In this document: in pieces, positions 61,369-64,000 of the stretch
Numbering within the stretch: the first letter of the stretch is position 1
Layout: each line of letters starts with the position of its first letter
Assembly: GCF_013836145.1 (NCBI RefSeq)
Contig: NZ_CP057483.1
Location: forward strand, 2,542,001 to 2,606,000
Length of the DNA stretch: 64,000 nt
DNA from: Citrobacter sp. RHB25-C09
Lineage (GTDB): Bacteria; Pseudomonadota; Gammaproteobacteria; Enterobacterales; Enterobacteriaceae
Direction of reading: 5' to 3'
The notes under the pieces: generated by a model
The model's input: only the letters and a program-made list of their open reading frames with translations
Databases searched by the model: none
What the model was told of the DNA's origin: nothing
Translations under genes and position numbers: made by a program

Positions 61369-62782
61369 GCTGATTCTCGGGTAAGCGTTGCGCGACGGCC
61401 TCTTTAATTTTACCCTCAAGCAGTTTCGCGACGGCGGCGAAGGCCGGGACCACTACGGAATTCCCAAACTGGCGATAGGCCTGAGTATCAGAGACGGGAA
61501 TGCGGAACTGGTACCCCTGAGGTGATTCAAACCCCATCAGCCGTGCGCACTCTCTTGGCGTTAACCGGCGCGGACGATGCTGCTGGTTTTGCGGATCGTC
61601 GAAATTGGCTTCACCGATCGCCATGTTCCATCCACGGTCGATTAAAATTTCTGCGCCATCTTTGTAATAACGGGCAGATAGTGTGCGCGTAATACTATTG
61701 GGGTTCGCCGGATAAACCATCCCATAGCCAAAGCCATTCCCCTTAGCCTGGTGTTTTTTCGCGTAGCGATAGAGATATTTCCACAGAACGGGGGTCAGGA
61801 CATATTTCGCTTCCACCGCGGGCTCCAGCAACTCCGCCAGCGAGAGGCGCGGATGCGGATAGCGTGTGACGATATCCCTCAGGGTAAACTCACGCTTCAG
61901 ATTCAGATCGCGGCGGAAGCCCACCAGCACAATGCGTTCGCGGTGCTGAGGGAGGAAATATTTACCATCGATAATTTTCGGATCGTCGGGACCATTGTCC
62001 TCGGCGTCGGCCACGTCATAACCCAACTCATCCAGCGTTTGCATAATGATGCAAAACGTCTTGCCCTGGTCGTGACTTTTGAGGTTTTTAACATTTTCCA
62101 GCACAAAAATGGCCGGGCGACAGGCGTCGATAATACGTGCCACGTCAAAGAATAATGTCCCCTGCGTATCGCAGGCGAAACCGTGAGCGCGCCCCAGGGC
62201 ATTTTTCTTGGAGACACCCGCCAGTGAAAACGGCTGACAAGGAAAGCCCGCCAGCAGGACATCATGCTGCGGAATATGCTGCCGAATATGATCCGCTGCC
62301 TGCTTGTCACTTAAGTTTTCACGGTGGCTGAGGGTGATATCGCGAATATCTTCATTAAACTGATGCGCGGACGGATCGCAGTAATAGTTTGCTTTATAGG
62401 TGCGAACGGCATGTTTGTTCCACTCACTGGTAAACACGCATTGTCCGCCTATCGCTTCAAACCCACGGCGAATCCCCCCTATCCCGGCAAAAAGATCGAT
62501 AAACCGGAAGGCATAGTGAGGATGATGCGCAGGCGGTGTGGGAAGCAAAGAGTGGAGGTGCGCGCACTCTCGCTCGCTCAGTCGATGCCAGGCCGACGCG
62601 TTCGACATCACCCGCTTTAAGATGGCCGGACTCCAGTGATTCTCTCCCACGCTTGTCAGGTGTGCCACCAGCGTTTTTACATCATAGATTTCGAACAATT
62701 TCGCCAGCATAACCTGAGTGGCTTCAATATTGTTGTCTGCCGCAGGCACGACGGGATCTGTTACTGAACGATTTTGCTGCAT
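61349..62782 (-). CDS. dcm: DNA-cytosine methyltransferase Dcm
   Basis: Dcm methylates the inner cytosine of CCWGG. The ten-motif C5-methyltransferase layout is complete: RFIDLFAGIGGIRRGFEA (I, SAM), the catalytic Cys in GFPCQPFSLAG (IV), VLENVKNL (VI), RRERIVLVGF-like QHRERIVLVGF (VIII) and QFGNSVVVP (X). It has 477 residues, five more than E. coli; the N-terminus is the most different part. It is not associated with a restriction enzyme here. Confidence 0.97.
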   Translation of the reverse strand: MQQNRSVTDPVVPAADNNIEATQVMLAKLFEIYDVKTLVAHLTSVGENHWSPAILKRVMSNASAWHRLSERECAHLHSLLPTPPAHHPHYAFRFIDLFAGIGGIRRGFEAIGGQCVFTSEWNKHAVRTYKANYYCDPSAHQFNEDIRDITLSHRENLSDKQAADHIRQHIPQHDVLLAGFPCQPFSLAGVSKKNALGRAHGFACDTQGTLFFDVARIIDACRPAIFVLENVKNLKSHDQGKTFCIIMQTLDELGYDVADAEDNGPDDPKIIDGKYFLPQHRERIVLVGFRRDLNLKREFTLRDIVTRYPHPRLSLAELLEPAVEAKYVLTPVLWKYLYRYAKKHQAKGNGFGYGMVYPANPNSITRTLSARYYKDGAEILIDRGWNMAIGEANFDDPQNQQHRPRRLTPRECARLMGFESPQGYQFRIPVSDTQAYRQFGNSVVVPAFAAVAKLLEGKIKEAVAQRLPENQHGGCSR

Positions 62783-62832
62783 ATCATCAACCGGCCAAAA
62801 GAGAGTGTCGTCAGGTTAACATAAAATTGAGC

Positions 62833-63531
62833 TTACGCGTGTTGAGGGCGAAATGCTTGCACCACGGCGGGATCGAATGACGCATATTCACCGTTTAGCT
62901 CGGCACTCAGTTTTGCCATCCAGGTAACCAAAAACGCGGCGTTATACTGCGCCAGTTCACGTCCTCGCGCGGTCTGCATGGTTTCCGGCAGCTTAAGTAA
63001 TTTGGTTTGAAAATGGTCCAGTGCGAACTGTTTATCATTTAGTACGCGCCGTTGGGCAAACGGATCTTCTGCGTCAAAAAGCGCGACGCCTAACGCACCT
63101 GAGACGGCAAATACTCGCGCAAGACCAATAGCACCTAACGCTTCGAGTCTGTCGGCGTCCTGGACAATTTTCGCCTCCAGGGTGACTGGAGCAATGTTGG
63201 CGCTAAAACTGTGCGCTTCAATGGCGTGACACACGGCATCCAGGCGTGACGAAGGAAATGCGGGAAAATCGCGCAGGAGAAGAGTGCGGGTTTCAGCGGC
63301 AGCCAGAACTGAAGAACGGTGTCGTTCAGGGTGGTTCTTCGGCAGGCTGATAATGTCATGGAAATAACATGCTGTGAGAATGACTAACTCATCAACGGAC
63401 ATCCCTTCGCTGAGTTGCCGCGATGTCGCCCAGACGCGACGAAAGTGGTGGATATCATGCGCAGCGTCCTGTTGATGGTGATGGCTGAGTAGCCACGCTT
63501 CAAATTGCCTTTGCCAGTCTTGTAGTTCCAC
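62833..63531 (-). CDS. yedJ: HD-domain phosphohydrolase YedJ
   Basis: A soluble metal-dependent HD-superfamily phosphohydrolase (232 residues). HD motif residues are visible in AAHDIHHFRRVW, CYFHDIISLPKNH and KIVQDADRLEALGAIGLAR. The substrate is unknown, probably a nucleotide or phosphorylated metabolite. The start is a GTG giving VELQDWQRQFEAW, after GGAGGCAAT, which fits E. coli length; the longer frame is not supported. Confidence 0.92.
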   Translation of the reverse strand: MELQDWQRQFEAWLLSHHHQQDAAHDIHHFRRVWATSRQLSEGMSVDELVILTACYFHDIISLPKNHPERHRSSVLAAAETRTLLLRDFPAFPSSRLDAVCHAIEAHSFSANIAPVTLEAKIVQDADRLEALGAIGLARVFAVSGALGVALFDAEDPFAQRRVLNDKQFALDHFQTKLLKLPETMQTARGRELAQYNAAFLVTWMAKLSAELNGEYASFDPAVVQAFRPQHA

Positions 63532-63583
63532 ATTGCCTCCGGTGTCGTCAGGAGGGCTACAGTAGCAATTTTTACCGGGTTCT

Positions 63584-63886
63584 TCACTTCTGTTGACGGC
63601 GTGGACGCATGTACCAGGCGATTCCACCGAACATCATTCCCACCAATCTCACCCGCAAAAGCCCACCCAGCCTGTTCTCATCGGAGATTACACGTCGTTT
63701 ATTTCCAGACTCCTCAAAGGAAACGCCATTTTTGTGATGTGAATCAAATGAAATTATCACTGCATTTTTGTGATTAGAATCACATTTTAGATCAACATAA
63801 CGCTCAGTTCGACCGCGAATTATATATTTTGCAGATGTTTTAATCCGGAATAATTTTATCCATACGGCGGTAAACCTGTGTTTCAA
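63584..63886 (-). CDS. drpB: Probable cell division protein DrpB (YedR)
   Basis: A small basic protein (up to 100 residues) with a hydrophobic C-terminal segment (LLRVRLVGMMFGGIAWYM) followed by RPRRQQK, so it is probably membrane-attached. Its position directly beyond yedJ is that of E. coli yedR, renamed drpB for a minor role in early divisome assembly. I rest the name mainly on position and general layout. The start is uncertain: the first candidate is a TTG giving MKHRFTAVWIKLF. It could also begin beyond with a non-standard codon. Confidence 0.5.
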   Translation of the reverse strand: MKHRFTAVWIKLFRIKTSAKYIIRGRTERYVDLKCDSNHKNAVIISFDSHHKNGVSFEESGNKRRVISDENRLGGLLRVRLVGMMFGGIAWYMRPRRQQK

Positions 63887-64000
63887 CCAGAAATGTGCGC
63901 CTGATATTTAATTTTGAAGTCTGGAATTATTGTTCCCACGAATAATGAGGAACGAACCGCACAGGGTTTATGTTTTTCTTTTTTCATGGCATGATTCTTC

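Overview
The window is enterobacterial chromosome. Gene order and protein sequences match the flagellar region III neighbourhood of Escherichia coli and Salmonella closely (motAB/cheAW, flhDC, otsBA, araFGH, ftnB/ftnA, tyrP, uvrY-uvrC-pgsA with the glyW-cysT-leuZ tRNAs, sdiA, tcy, fliAZ, fliC, fliDST, fliE, fliF-fliR, rcsA, dsrA, vsr-dcm). Having araFGH together with several genes that E. coli K-12 lacks at these positions suggests Citrobacter or a close relative. The genus is an inference from gene content, not from a search.

Layout. 1-5.3 kb: the 3' part of a dicarboxylate/amino-acid symporter gene facing the motA-motB-cheA-cheW operon, where E. coli would have tar-tap-cheRBYZ. 5.3-7.1 kb: the flhDC master regulator with a long AT-rich upstream region and a CRP site. 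7-13.9 kb: uspC, trehalose synthesis (otsBA) and the arabinose ABC importer (araFGH). 13.9-20.9 kb: ferritins, small conserved proteins, tyrP, yecA and three genes that E. coli K-12 lacks here (DJ-1/PfpI, RpiB/LacAB-type isomerase, RidA). 20.9-25.9 kb: three tRNAs, pgsA, uvrC, uvrY, yecF, sdiA. 26.1-31 kb: the cystine importer, D-cysteine desulfhydrase, fliZ and fliA. 31-34.9 kb: an accessory locus between fliA and fliC. 35-38.7 kb: fliC and fliDST. 38.7-44 kb: amyA, yedDEF, two acyltransferases and fliE. 44.4-55 kb: fliFGHIJK and fliLMNOPQR, all intact. 55-64 kb: rcsA, dsrB, yodD, the DsrA sRNA, dgcQ, yodC, yedI, yedA, vsr, dcm, yedJ and a probable drpB.

The most interesting part is the fliA-fliC interval. 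It encodes a 1149-residue protein joining an N-terminal SAM methyltransferase and its regulatory domain to TPR repeats and a C-terminal O-GlcNAc-transferase-type (GT41) domain. Downstream lies the C-terminal remnant of a DegT/VioA-type sugar aminotransferase. A PglD/NeuD/VioB-type acyltransferase sits about 9 kb away beside fliE. I read this as a flagellin-modification locus, partly decayed from a larger glycosylation island. FliC has a Ser/Thr-rich central region that could be the acceptor.

The genes cover the full class 1-2-3 flagellar cascade: flhDC at the top, fliA with an auto-regulatory sigma-28-like promoter, and clear sigma-28 promoters for fliC and fliD. Motility and metabolism (arabinose, cystine, trehalose, c-di-GMP through DgcQ, capsule and stress control through RcsA/DsrA) sit next to each other as in E. 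coli. No insertion sequence, prophage or CRISPR array is visible.
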